From a virus, in the IMG/VR virus record IMGVR_UViG_3300005541_000020, positions 1 through 26,507 of that record: DNA of 26,507 nt, one strand, 5' to 3'. Shown here one piece after another: positions 16,205 through 23,159 of the stretch; within the stretch, counting starts at the first letter, position 1; every line of letters starts with the position of its first letter. Made by a program: the position numbers and the translations under genes. The notes beneath the pieces were generated by a model. That model ran no database searches. It was not told the DNA's origin and was given only the letters and a program-made list of their open reading frames with translations.

Positions 16205-17226
16205 AACGCTTCCTTTCTCTCATCCTGGCGGCCCTGTCCGCCTCCGTCTTCGGAGCCACGCTGGTTCCGGTTCAGTTGCTTAATCCGACCGGTTCGTCGA
16301 GCGGTCAAGCGATCGTATCGACTGGCTCGTCGAGCGCGCCAGGCTGGAGCACGTTGGGCTTGAGCGGACTCTCCGCGATCTCGGCCAACTCGCTGGTGGG
16401 GAATGCCACAAACTCCAGCGCTAGTCCAACAGCGGTATCGGTGACAGGCTGCAACGGCGCGGCTCAAGCGCTGCAATGGACGAATGGTTCGGGCTTCGGC
16501 TGCAATTCGTCCATCGCGACATCCGGCGCCAATGCGAACATCACGTCAATGACCGGCCTGCAGACGCAGGCGATATCCAATAGTTTGACCTCCGGTGTAA
16601 CGCAGTCCATCAGCTCGACCAGTAACACGGCGACTGGCGCGGCCATTTTGATGACCGGGAACGGCGCCACCACGCCGAGCAAGTACCTGCAGGTGCTCGG
16701 TGGCACGTTCAACATCATCAACAGCGCCGGCTCAGCCGACATCCTGTCGCTCACCGACGGTGGCAACCTGTCCGTGGCGGGCTCCCTGGCCGCGCCTGGG
16801 AACGACGCGCTGCTCTATAGCAACTCAGCCGGTCAAAGCATCTCTAGCGGCACACAGACGACCCTCACCACTTGGACGAAGAACTTCGACCGGGTCAATG
16901 CAAACTTCAATGCCTCGACCGGCACATTCACGGCTCCAGCAACGGATTATTACCAGGTATCCGCTCAACTTTGTTTTGCCTCGCACGTCGGCGTTGTGAA
17001 TGCCCAATATTCTGTGGCTTTCGTGGTGGGCGGTTCCAATGTCTATGTGGGCTCGTTTTACCAAGAATCGACATCCACAGATGCGGTCTGTGTGCCGGCC
17101 TCATCGATCGTGACCATGACTTCCGGGCAGACGCTCGTGATCCAGGCGTTTCAAAATACCGGCGGTTCGGTCTCAATGGCTACCAGCGGTACGGTGAGCT
17201 ATCTGTCAATTAACCGCATCCCATAA
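16201..17226 (+). CDS. Signal-peptide-bearing fibre-like protein with C1q-like C-terminal domain
   Basis: A 341-residue protein whose GTG overlaps the spike stop (GTGA). Residues 1-18 form a Sec-type signal (MKRFLSLILAALSASVFG). The middle is Ser/Thr/Asn/Gly-rich and low complexity, as in fibre shafts. The last 115 residues look like a C1q/TNF-type jelly roll: FTAPATDYYQVSAQLCF, then AFVVGGSNVYVGSFY and a final SYLSINRIP strand. Such heads form trimers and bind ligands. This is the third signal-peptide protein flanking the spike. A chaperone, adhesin or second receptor-binding protein are all possible. Confidence 0.65.
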   Translation: MKRFLSLILAALSASVFGATLVPVQLLNPTGSSSGQAIVSTGSSSAPGWSTLGLSGLSAISANSLVGNATNSSASPTAVSVTGCNGAAQALQWTNGSGFGCNSSIATSGANANITSMTGLQTQAISNSLTSGVTQSISSTSNTATGAAILMTGNGATTPSKYLQVLGGTFNIINSAGSADILSLTDGGNLSVAGSLAAPGNDALLYSNSAGQSISSGTQTTLTTWTKNFDRVNANFNASTGTFTAPATDYYQVSAQLCFASHVGVVNAQYSVAFVVGGSNVYVGSFYQESTSTDAVCVPASSIVTMTSGQTLVIQAFQNTGGSVSMATSGTVSYLSINRIP

Positions 17227-17249
17227 CACAAGCTCAAAACGGGGAAGAA

Positions 17250-17414
17250 ATGGACTGGGACAAGTGGAAAGCAGGGTTAGCGTGGGTTGGGACGATCGTC
17301 GGAGGGTTGACCCTCTCGAAGCTCGTGTTGATCGTTACGTTGGTTTACACGAGCATGCAAGCTTACGTGTTTTGGCGTGACAAGGTCAGGAAGCCACCAC
17401 GCCACCGGAGATAA
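17250..17414 (+). CDS. Holin candidate, single-TM small protein
   Basis: A 54-residue frame with a GGGGAAG site just upstream. It starts MDWDKWKAGLAWVG, has a hydrophobic segment over about residues 9-40 with a Lys at 24, and ends in a strongly basic tail (RKPPRHRR). Size, membrane segment, basic end and the position immediately before the endolysin fit a small class II or III-type holin that permeabilises the inner membrane. The length (shorter than most holins) and lack of a known family match keep this tentative. It fills the gap between 17226 and the endolysin. Confidence 0.6.
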   Translation: MDWDKWKAGLAWVGTIVGGLTLSKLVLIVTLVYTSMQAYVFWRDKVRKPPRHRR

Positions 17415-17417
17415 GTG

Positions 17418-17939
17418 ATGATTGCTACCTTCAGCGACGTCTTTGCTCTCGTGGTCGGTACCGAGGGCACGGCCCTAAGCTCCGACCCCTCGGACCCTGG
17501 CAACTGGGCCTCGGGCGTCGTGGGCCAGGGCCAGTTCATCGGATCTAAGTTCGGGATCTCGGCCGCCACCTTCCCGGGCGTTGACCTCGTGAACCTGACC
17601 TATGGGATGGCCCAGACGCTGGCGAAAACCCGCTACTGGGACCCGTACCAGCTCGACCAGCTCTCGCCGGTGACCGCGTACCCGATCTTCGACGCGGCTT
17701 ACAACGGGTTTGAGCACCTGACTACCACCATCCAGGGCATCGCGGGCGTGGCTCAGGACGGGGTCATCGGAGCCCAGACGATCGCGGCGCTGCGGAACCT
17801 CGCGCCCGCGAAGTTCGCGCTCGCCTTCATGGCAGCCCACCTGAACTACTGGACGAGCTGTGCCAACTGGCCCGCTGACGGGAAGGGTTGGACGCGGCGC
17901 GGCGCGACGGTGCTGGCCAACATCTTTCAAAACGTTTAA
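17418..17939 (+). CDS. Endolysin, glycoside hydrolase family 108-like
   Basis: A 173-residue protein. The N-terminal segment (FALVVGTEGTALSSDPSDPG) matches the GH108 muramidase motif, with the catalytic Glu at residue 16. The C-terminal half (FDAAYNGFEH, then QDGVIGAQTIAAL) resembles the peptidoglycan-binding domain (PG_binding_3) usually paired with it. It would cut the glycan backbone of peptidoglycan at the end of infection. ATG 17418 is preferred over GTG 17415 because GGAG at 17407-17410 is seven bases away. It has no signal peptide, so release depends on a holin such as the gene just upstream. Confidence 0.85.
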   Translation: MIATFSDVFALVVGTEGTALSSDPSDPGNWASGVVGQGQFIGSKFGISAATFPGVDLVNLTYGMAQTLAKTRYWDPYQLDQLSPVTAYPIFDAAYNGFEHLTTTIQGIAGVAQDGVIGAQTIAALRNLAPAKFALAFMAAHLNYWTSCANWPADGKGWTRRGATVLANIFQNV

Positions 17940-17948
17940 GGAGGTAGA

Positions 17949-18122
17949 ATGAACCACTGGCAAAAGATCGTGGTGGGTGTAGGCTGCACCGCCGCACTCA
18001 TCACCATGGACCTGCTGAAGCTCAACGACCCTGAACTCCGCTACGGGCTGATGGGTCTCTTCAGCTTGCTCGTCACCGGCCACGTGGCCGTCAACCTGCC
18101 CACGATCAACGTGGGCCACTAG
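17949..18122 (+). CDS. Small two-TM membrane protein in lysis cassette
   Basis: A 57-residue frame with a strong AAGGAGG site overlapping the endolysin stop. It has two hydrophobic segments (about residues 7-24, IVVGVGCTAALITMDLL, and 33-50, YGLMGLFSLLVTGHVAV) separated by a charged turn (KLNDPELR). This is the layout of a short class II holin or an antiholin. Because another membrane protein lies before the endolysin, one of the two may be holin and the other a regulator; sequence alone cannot decide. Confidence 0.55.
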   Translation: MNHWQKIVVGVGCTAALITMDLLKLNDPELRYGLMGLFSLLVTGHVAVNLPTINVGH

Positions 18123-18132
18123 GAGAAGTACG

Positions 18133-18615
18133 ATGAAACGCTTTGCCCAACTTGCCGCTCTGCTCATCGCCGTGTGCCTGGGCGCTTGCAGCACCGCTCA
18201 GCAGCAGACCGCCACCCAGCTTCTTACCAAGCTTCAGGCTGACGTCGTGGCTGGTTGTCAGGTGATCCAACCCACCTTGCAGTCGGTGGCAGCGCTCGAC
18301 CCGTCGATCACGGCGGTCGCGACCGCCAACGGTCTCTTCTGCACGACCGCGAGCTCGGTGACCGTGACCTCGGTCCAAAGCCTCCTGGCGACCGGTATCC
18401 CGGCGGTCGACGCGGCGATCAACGCCTCGACGCTGATCCCCGCCGCGAACAAGCCGCTGCTCATTGCTGCGATCGGGATCGGTAAGCTGACGATCCAGAA
18501 CGCGCTGGCGGCGTTTAACCAGGCGAGCGCTACGACGAGCGCGCCCGTGCCTGCCTCGGCCCCGGCAGCGGCTCCCGTGGGAGCTTCAGCGCCAGCCTCG
18601 GGGAGCGCGGCGTGA
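18133..18615 (+). CDS. Lipoprotein, possible outer-membrane spanin component
   Basis: A 160-residue protein with AGGAG upstream. Residues 1-19 form a lipoprotein signal with lipobox LGAC (lipidated Cys at 19) followed by Ser, which favours outer-membrane sorting. Residues 20-135 are helical and Ala/Thr/Leu-rich, and the last 30 are a Pro/Ala/Ser-rich tail. Phage lysis cassettes often contain a lipoprotein o-spanin, but those are usually shorter, Pro-rich and nested in an i-spanin gene, which is absent here. Its stop overlaps the GTG of the lipase-like gene, so the two may work together at the outer membrane. Confidence 0.6.
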   Translation: MKRFAQLAALLIAVCLGACSTAQQQTATQLLTKLQADVVAGCQVIQPTLQSVAALDPSITAVATANGLFCTTASSVTVTSVQSLLATGIPAVDAAINASTLIPAANKPLLIAAIGIGKLTIQNALAAFNQASATTSAPVPASAPAAAPVGASAPASGSAA

Positions 18616-19385
18616 CCTTCGCGCTAACGACCGTGCTCGCGGCGGCCGAGCGTGCCAACGCAGCTTATGTGACCGACCAGGCCGCCTCGCAGGCCGCGTT
18701 CGAAGCCCTGGGTCTTCAGTGGCACGGGCTCTACCAGAACAGTGACCATCAGGCGGTGCTGAGCTCCGACGCGTTCGGCCGAACGTATCTCAGCATCTCG
18801 GGCACGCGGTTCAGCGACGGAAAGCTCGGTGACATCTTTGACGACCTCGAGACGGGCTGGGTGAACGTGGGCCAGGGGGCTCAGGTCTTGGCAGGCGCAT
18901 ACAGTGGTTGCCGCGAACTCTTTGGTTGGGCTCAAGGTGTGGCCGGGGTCGGCCCGCTCTGCATCGAAGGTCACTCCCTCGGTGGCTGGCGGGCCAGGTA
19001 CGCGCCGCTCTTCATGGACCCATCCTTGATCGCTCAGCTGCTCACGTTCGAATCGCCGCGGAGCGCCAACGCGTCATACTATGACCGCTTTAAGACGGTC
19101 TTCGGCTCGGTCGCGCTCTCGGTGGTGAACGGTCACGACATCTTCGTCGACTGGCCGTGGCTCTCGAACGAGGCACGTCACCCACCCCAGACGTGGTGGC
19201 ACCTGCTCGAGGACGGCTCGCTCAGCGTCGAGGACCCGAGTGCCTGGCCCGGAGGGCTGAGCCGCGATGATCATGACATCGCGAACGTTGCGGCTAAGCT
19301 CCGCGCCCTCGTCGCCCTTTCGGCCGCAACCGCCGCCGTGCCGCCGCTTGGAACGCCTCCAGCACCGTTGCCGCCCGGTAGCTGA
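18612..19385 (+). CDS. Class-3-lipase-like alpha/beta hydrolase
   Basis: A 257-residue protein with a GTG start in a GTGA overlap. It has the nucleophile elbow GHSLGG (S122), an oxyanion-type SISGTRFSD segment (residues 61-69), a candidate acid in NGHDIFVDW (D176 or D180) and a late His in SRDDHDIAN (H221). Together these are the triad layout of class 3 lipases/esterases. It has no signal peptide of its own. Placed last in the lysis cassette, it may attack outer-membrane or other lipids during lysis, comparable in logic to the LysB esterases of mycobacteriophages but not their homologue by eye. Its last 92 bases overlap the opposing wHTH gene. Confidence 0.75.
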   Translation: MTFALTTVLAAAERANAAYVTDQAASQAAFEALGLQWHGLYQNSDHQAVLSSDAFGRTYLSISGTRFSDGKLGDIFDDLETGWVNVGQGAQVLAGAYSGCRELFGWAQGVAGVGPLCIEGHSLGGWRARYAPLFMDPSLIAQLLTFESPRSANASYYDRFKTVFGSVALSVVNGHDIFVDWPWLSNEARHPPQTWWHLLEDGSLSVEDPSAWPGGLSRDDHDIANVAAKLRALVALSAATAAVPPLGTPPAPLPPGS

Positions 19386-19653
19386 CCTTCGGGAACGGCT
19401 CGAGCTGCCGGAGCCTCGAGTCGCCCACCACGCTCCAGACCCGCTGCGGCCGCGCGGGTCCCCGCCCCTTGACGATGGTCTCCGTCACCCAATCCTCCCC
19501 GAGGTCCTCCAGGGTCTCGAGGAGGAGCGGCTTGTCATCAACCATCGTCAGCCGGTTCGCGATCTCAGCGAGGGTCAGCGGCCCTGCCCGCTCGAGGACC
19601 GCGATGACCCTGGCCGGCAACGGCCGCCTCTCACGGGGTTCGTGGTGGTCCAT
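19294..19653 (-). CDS. Winged-helix DNA-binding protein
   Basis: A 119-residue protein, the last gene of the minus-strand operon. Residues about 13-70 read as a winged helix: a first helix (ARVIAVLERAG), PLTLAEIANRL as the helix-turn-helix, a recognition helix (LLLETLEDLG) and a wing-like segment ending PQRVWSVV. The end is very basic (RRRLRPKGRRGRGA). It could be a transcriptional regulator of the phage or host. The start is uncertain because no strong ribosome site is visible, and it overlaps the previous gene by 23 bases. It converges on and overlaps the lipase-like gene. Confidence 0.55.
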   Translation of the reverse strand: MDHHEPRERRPLPARVIAVLERAGPLTLAEIANRLTMVDDKPLLLETLEDLGEDWVTETIVKGRGPARPQRVWSVVGDSRLRQLEPFPKVSYRAATVLEAFQAAARRRLRPKGRRGRGA

Positions 19654-19822
19654 AGAGGGCTCGGTTGATGTACTCTTCCACCCAGCGTTTATAAGCCACG
19701 TCCATGGTTAGACCGGTTCGGATGTGGCCGCTCCCGTAGACCACCCAGAACGGTGGCTGCGACTCGGTCCCACGCACCTGGCGCGCCTTCGGCTTGACGA
19801 CCTGTAGGTTTTGCTTGATCAT
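19631..19822 (-). CDS. Hypothetical 63-residue protein
   Basis: A small frame whose ATG overlaps the deaminase stop (ATGA). It starts with a basic stretch (MIKQNLQVVKPKARQVRG), followed by PPFWVVYGSG and a probable helix (MDVAYKRWVEEYINRAL). This could be a small beta-helix domain that binds nucleic acid or a partner. No family is recognised. The tight overlap on both sides supports it being a real member of the operon. Confidence 0.5.
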   Translation of the reverse strand: MIKQNLQVVKPKARQVRGTESQPPFWVVYGSGHIRTGLTMDVAYKRWVEEYINRALYGPPRTP

Positions 19823-20334
19823 ACGGGCTCCCGGTAGTGCTCCCAGTCACGGCCCGCTCCGGCCCAAAGCTTGTATGCGGCAGGAGCGGGGTATTCTTCG
19901 AGAAAAACGATCCGCCGGCACGAGGTGTTTAGGAGCAGCTTCGTACAGTGTACGCAGGGCGACGCGGTCACGTAAGCGGTGTCGACCTGCCAGACGTCGT
20001 GACACTGCAGCAGGGCGTTCATCTCAGCGTGGGTTGCGTAGCATTCGTCCAGGGCCGTGCCGCTCGGGGCTTGGGCCCCGGGACACGCGTAGGGGTGCTC
20101 GCTGGTACCAAATCCAACAAAGCCTGGCAGCAACGTGCCACCGTCAAATGAGGCAAACTTTTCCACCTCTTCGTTGCAATGAGGCTGCCCCGCCGCCACC
20201 CCGTTGTAGCCGGTCGCCAGCACGTGGCCCCTAGCGTCAAGCAGCACGCACCCGACCGCGCGACGGAGGCAGGTCGACCGCTGAGCGGTCAGCTTCGCGA
20301 CCCCTAGGGCCCAAGCGTCTCGTGAAGGTCTCAT
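19819..20334 (-). CDS. dCMP deaminase
   Basis: A 171-residue protein of the cytidine/deoxycytidylate deaminase family. Zinc ligands and the catalytic Glu are visible: H102-A-E104 (ATHAEMNAL) and C127-x2-C130 (SPCVHCTKLL). An internal stretch (residues 50-99) with further Cys and His residues resembles the insert that carries a second structural zinc in T4 dCMP deaminase. It converts dCMP to dUMP, the precursor of dTMP. The ATG at 20334 overlaps the stop of the TS-like gene (ATGA); a start 18 bases upstream would lie inside that gene. Confidence 0.85.
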   Translation of the reverse strand: MRPSRDAWALGVAKLTAQRSTCLRRAVGCVLLDARGHVLATGYNGVAAGQPHCNEEVEKFASFDGGTLLPGFVGFGTSEHPYACPGAQAPSGTALDECYATHAEMNALLQCHDVWQVDTAYVTASPCVHCTKLLLNTSCRRIVFLEEYPAPAAYKLWAGAGRDWEHYREPV

Positions 20335-21143
20335 TGGCCGCTCTCCCACCACCGCAAGCGGTCACCCTTCCCGCTCTGCCTCAGCAGCTCGAGCCTGAAC
20401 TTCAGTTGAGTTTCGTTCGTCCAAAGTGGTTCCGGCGTCTCGTACTGAGCGCTGTGAGCCTCGAGCGGGCTCAGGCACGCCAGCGCCTTGAGCCAGTTCT
20501 CCTCATACAGGTGGCTCGAGGCCGCCGTCAGGTAGAGCGTGCCCGGCTCGACGTAGTTCGGGCTCAGCGCCTGATCCGGCGCAGCGGTAGCCCGGTGCTG
20601 GTTCAGCCGGCAACAGACCAGGTGCGCCACCATTGAGAAGCTGAAGACGTCGTACGGCACGCCGAGCCACGCGTCCGACGACCGCATGAAGACGTGCAAG
20701 TTCAGCTTCCCGCCACGGAGCTTAAAGTCCATGGCCACGGTGCAGGGGTAATCCTTCGATGGGCCAGGGTTCCGGTCCCAAAGCGTCAGCACGGCTTGGC
20801 GCGTGTCAGGGTCGTCCAGCAGCTTCTTCACCACGTAGTCGAGCTGCTGGTGGATCCGCGGCCCGTAGGCCCCAGCAAGCGTTACGCCGTCGTCGCTGAA
20901 GTTACGCATCCGTGGCAGGTAGGGCTCGATCTCGACGAGCGCAGACCACCCTGAGAGGATCCAAAACGCCTCTGCGGCCATGCCGGTGTATGAGAGCTTG
21001 CGGCGTGGGTCCGTGAGCACGGGCCTGCGCAGCTCGATCTCGATCGTGGCCTGAGGCAGCTCCTTCGTCAGCTTACCGCGCGGGCTCACCTGGTCCCCGC
21101 CGAGCAGGATCCGGGCGAGCAAGGCACTCCAAACGTGGTTCAT
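20331..21143 (-). CDS. Thymidylate-synthase-family enzyme, predicted dCMP (hydroxy)methylase
   Basis: A 270-residue TS-fold protein with the catalytic Cys in DYPCTVAMDF (C134), phosphate-site Arg in PDTRQ, MRSSDAWLG (R154, D157), E58, and H211/Y213 in SSHLYEEN. The key difference is VPYDVFSFS: where thymidylate synthases have P-F-N, it has Asp (D165). In T4 gp42 and related enzymes this Asn-to-Asp change switches the base from dUMP to dCMP. Cys-Thr after Pro and MRS instead of QRS are also gp42-like. It may therefore hydroxymethylate or methylate dCMP using a folate cofactor. An atypical dUMP enzyme is the alternative. It is coupled to the kinase and deaminase genes. Confidence 0.75.
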   Translation of the reverse strand: MNHVWSALLARILLGGDQVSPRGKLTKELPQATIEIELRRPVLTDPRRKLSYTGMAAEAFWILSGWSALVEIEPYLPRMRNFSDDGVTLAGAYGPRIHQQLDYVVKKLLDDPDTRQAVLTLWDRNPGPSKDYPCTVAMDFKLRGGKLNLHVFMRSSDAWLGVPYDVFSFSMVAHLVCCRLNQHRATAAPDQALSPNYVEPGTLYLTAASSHLYEENWLKALACLSPLEAHSAQYETPEPLWTNETQLKFRLELLRQSGKGDRLRWWESGQ

Positions 21144-22063
21144 CCGAGCAACTCCTTCAAGAGCGTGACCAGTTCGTACGGCTGGCCGTGGTTAAACCGC
21201 TTGATGTACTGCGGGTGGGCCACCGCGTGGTGGTCGTAGCCCAGCTCCACGAGCTTCTTGTGGGCGACATCACCGAGCGCGATCACGTGGTCGTAGGTGG
21301 CAAGATTCGGGCCGCTGGTCCACGGTAACATATCGGCGTTGGCCCAAAAGAGCAACCACTCCGGGATCTCGCCGATGATCAGCTGCTCGGTGAGCCAGCG
21401 GCTGCACCCATGGCCCGAGAACGAGGCGAACGGCCACCGGTAGCTCAGGTCCCCGTCCTTCTGCTCCCCGAAGCTATCGCCGATCAGCGCCACCCTCCCG
21501 CTCCAGTGCCCAGCGGAGGCTACTTCAACCGCGTGCACAGGTGATCGAAAGTTATCCAAGATCTCGGGCAGGTAGAACCCGACCTGCTGGGTGTAGTCAT
21601 AGTCAACGATCGTCAGCTCGGTACGGAGGTCCATACGATAGTAACGGTTCACGTCCTCGACCTCGTCAGCGTGATCAAGGTACTCCTGACCCCTCCGGCC
21701 GAGCCAGTTCGCCACGCAGACCTCAGCGCCGGGGTCACAGCGGATCACCAGCGCCCCGCATGAGAGCGCCAGGCGCTCAAGCATCCGGCGGTGGATCGCG
21801 CCCACGCGGTCGCTGCCGTTCCGGTAGACCGCGCCGTATGGCTGCTCCGAGAGCCAGGAGCGATCCATGACCACGTCCTGATAACCCAGGACGGCCGGCA
21901 GCATGGCCTCGGCGTAGAACCGCGCGAGGCCCCCGCCCACCTGCGGGTAGGGTCCAGAGTGGACGTAGCGCGCGCCGGTGTGCTTCGCAAACGCCTGCGC
22001 CGCCGTGGTCTTGCCAGAGCCGTCGCAGCCCTCGAAGATGGTAACGGTTTTCCGGTTGCTCAT
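21140..22063 (-). CDS. dNMP kinase fused to a uracil-DNA-glycosylase-like domain
   Basis: A 307-residue two-domain protein. Residues 1-160 are a thymidylate-kinase-like P-loop domain: GCDGSGKTT (12-20), a DR pair in VVMDRSWLSEQPYG (D67-R68), and a lid-like LGRRGQEYLD. Residues about 188-290 follow the UDG superfamily order: VALIGDSFGEQ (motif-1-like), PFASFSG, LFWANAD, DHVIALGDVAHKKL, and AVAHPQYIKRF (the late H-P motif). Family-4-type UDGs show GEAPG-x2-E/Q, PF-x-G-x-x-G and HP motifs in the same order. The kinase half should phosphorylate a dNMP, perhaps a modified one. Whether the second half cuts a glycosidic bond or only binds a base is unknown. Confidence 0.7.
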   Translation of the reverse strand: MSNRKTVTIFEGCDGSGKTTAAQAFAKHTGARYVHSGPYPQVGGGLARFYAEAMLPAVLGYQDVVMDRSWLSEQPYGAVYRNGSDRVGAIHRRMLERLALSCGALVIRCDPGAEVCVANWLGRRGQEYLDHADEVEDVNRYYRMDLRTELTIVDYDYTQQVGFYLPEILDNFRSPVHAVEVASAGHWSGRVALIGDSFGEQKDGDLSYRWPFASFSGHGCSRWLTEQLIIGEIPEWLLFWANADMLPWTSGPNLATYDHVIALGDVAHKKLVELGYDHHAVAHPQYIKRFNHGQPYELVTLLKELLG

Positions 22064-22878
22064 CGTTCCACCCCGCCGATTGGGTTCTCAAGCGTATAAT
22101 CCGGGTTCGAACCATCACCGACGTCAGGCCCCAGACCGTGACAATTAGCTCCTAGCGGCGAGACGCCGGGGTTAAGCGCCAGCACGGTGGTCTCCCCACT
22201 GCTCTCGAATGTGCCACCGTTGGTTCGAACCGGCCCCTGGTAAGCCATGATCCCGCTGTCCTCATAATCCTCGTCGCGCCAGCAATGGTCGGGATGGTAA
22301 CCGGCCTCTCGCAGGATCTGGGTCGTCTGTGGCGGTACCCAGCCCTCGGGCTTGCCAACGTCGTGGGTCGTCCCACGGTGCGTAACCTTCGGCACCTTGG
22401 CCAGGTTGGCCCGCTGCACATCCTCCCAGAGGTCACGCCACGGGAGCCCGTACATCACCGCCGTGCCCTTGGCCACGTAGACGAGGTCAATCAGACCATC
22501 CGCGATCTCGTCCATATCATGCTTCAGCACGCCCTTCTCCCACCACTCTTTCAGCTCCTCTTGCATGAACTTGAACCGCTCCTCGGCCAGCCGCAGCGAG
22601 ATGAACGTCGGTTCAAAGTTGACGATCTGGTTGAACTTGGTGTGGAAGTGCCGGATGTCCAAGAACTCGGGGTCCTGGGTCCGGGCCGGAATCCCGATCG
22701 GGGTGCAGACGGCGTCCTCGGCGTACCAGCGCTTGCGCTCTTTGAGCGCGTTGCCATAGGCCACGATCACGTTGGCGGCGAACGCGGCCAAGATGAAGTC
22801 AGGGGTGTTGCTGTCCTGCTCGGCTGAATGCTTGTTGATCACGAGAGCGAGGTCATCGACGAAAGCTTGGGTTATCAT
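22060..22878 (-). CDS. MazG-like nucleotide pyrophosphohydrolase
   Basis: A 272-residue protein. Residues 15-52 match a small domain common in phage proteins (NKHSAEQDSNTPDFILA). Residues 95-150 carry the all-alpha NTP-pyrophosphatase signature: E108-x2-E111 (QEELKEWW) and E124-x2-D127 plus D131 (DEIADGLIDLVY), which bind magnesium. Members hydrolyse (d)NTPs to monophosphates; T4 dCTPase gp56 belongs to the same superfamily. In this operon a dCTP or dUTP substrate would make sense, but it cannot be read from the sequence. The last 90 residues (from about 180) are an unrecognised Gly/Pro-rich tail. Confidence 0.75.
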   Translation of the reverse strand: MITQAFVDDLALVINKHSAEQDSNTPDFILAAFAANVIVAYGNALKERKRWYAEDAVCTPIGIPARTQDPEFLDIRHFHTKFNQIVNFEPTFISLRLAEERFKFMQEELKEWWEKGVLKHDMDEIADGLIDLVYVAKGTAVMYGLPWRDLWEDVQRANLAKVPKVTHRGTTHDVGKPEGWVPPQTTQILREAGYHPDHCWRDEDYEDSGIMAYQGPVRTNGGTFESSGETTVLALNPGVSPLGANCHGLGPDVGDGSNPDYTLENPIGGVER

Positions 22879-23159
22879 ACGGGTATCCTTGGAGAATATA
22901 GGACTACTTCGGTTACAGAAAATTCACTGAACGTTGAACCCTTCACCGGGCAGCGAGCCGCCCACTTGGCAAGCTGTTGGCAATAGGCTTCGTACGCTTC
23001 ACCGGTGAAGGGGGTCCCGGGAGAGAGCTGCGGCTTCCGGCTACTGTGAAGTTGCAAACGCACCATGAGATGCTCAGCGTCCTCCTGGCGCTCGTACGCT
23101 CGGATCGGGTACGTCTGCTCGAACGGCTCACCACCTTCGACCAGCCAGATGGTTCTCAC
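22875..23159 (-). CDS. Hypothetical 94-residue protein
   Basis: A small protein with a GTG start overlapping the methyltransferase stop (GTGA) and a stop overlapping the MazG-like ATG (ATGA). It begins MRTIWLVEGGEPFEQTYPIR, followed by a helix (ERQEDAEHLMVRLQL), a Pro-rich linker and a second helix with two Cys. Short proteins with this YPIRAY...DAE pattern are frequent in phages without known function. The coupling ties it to the DNA-modification operon. Confidence 0.6.
   Translation of the reverse strand: MRTIWLVEGGEPFEQTYPIRAYERQEDAEHLMVRLQLHSSRKPQLSPGTPFTGEAYEAYCQQLAKWAARCPVKGSTFSEFSVTEVVLYSPRIPV

Noticed and set aside
19395-19428. GGCTC/GAGCC inverted repeat past the lipase-like gene, considered as a terminator
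   Set aside because: Only a 5-bp stem, no T-rich tract, and it lies within the winged-helix coding region.
22095-22100. TATAAT on the plus strand
   Set aside because: No -35 box at a suitable distance, and it lies antisense within the MazG-like gene.
22285-22827. Plus-strand 180-residue open frame, and similar long antisense frames at 24846-25427 and 25645-26457
   Set aside because: These are mirror frames of real minus-strand genes in GC-rich DNA, with Arg/Leu/Val-rich composition and no ribosome sites or motifs.
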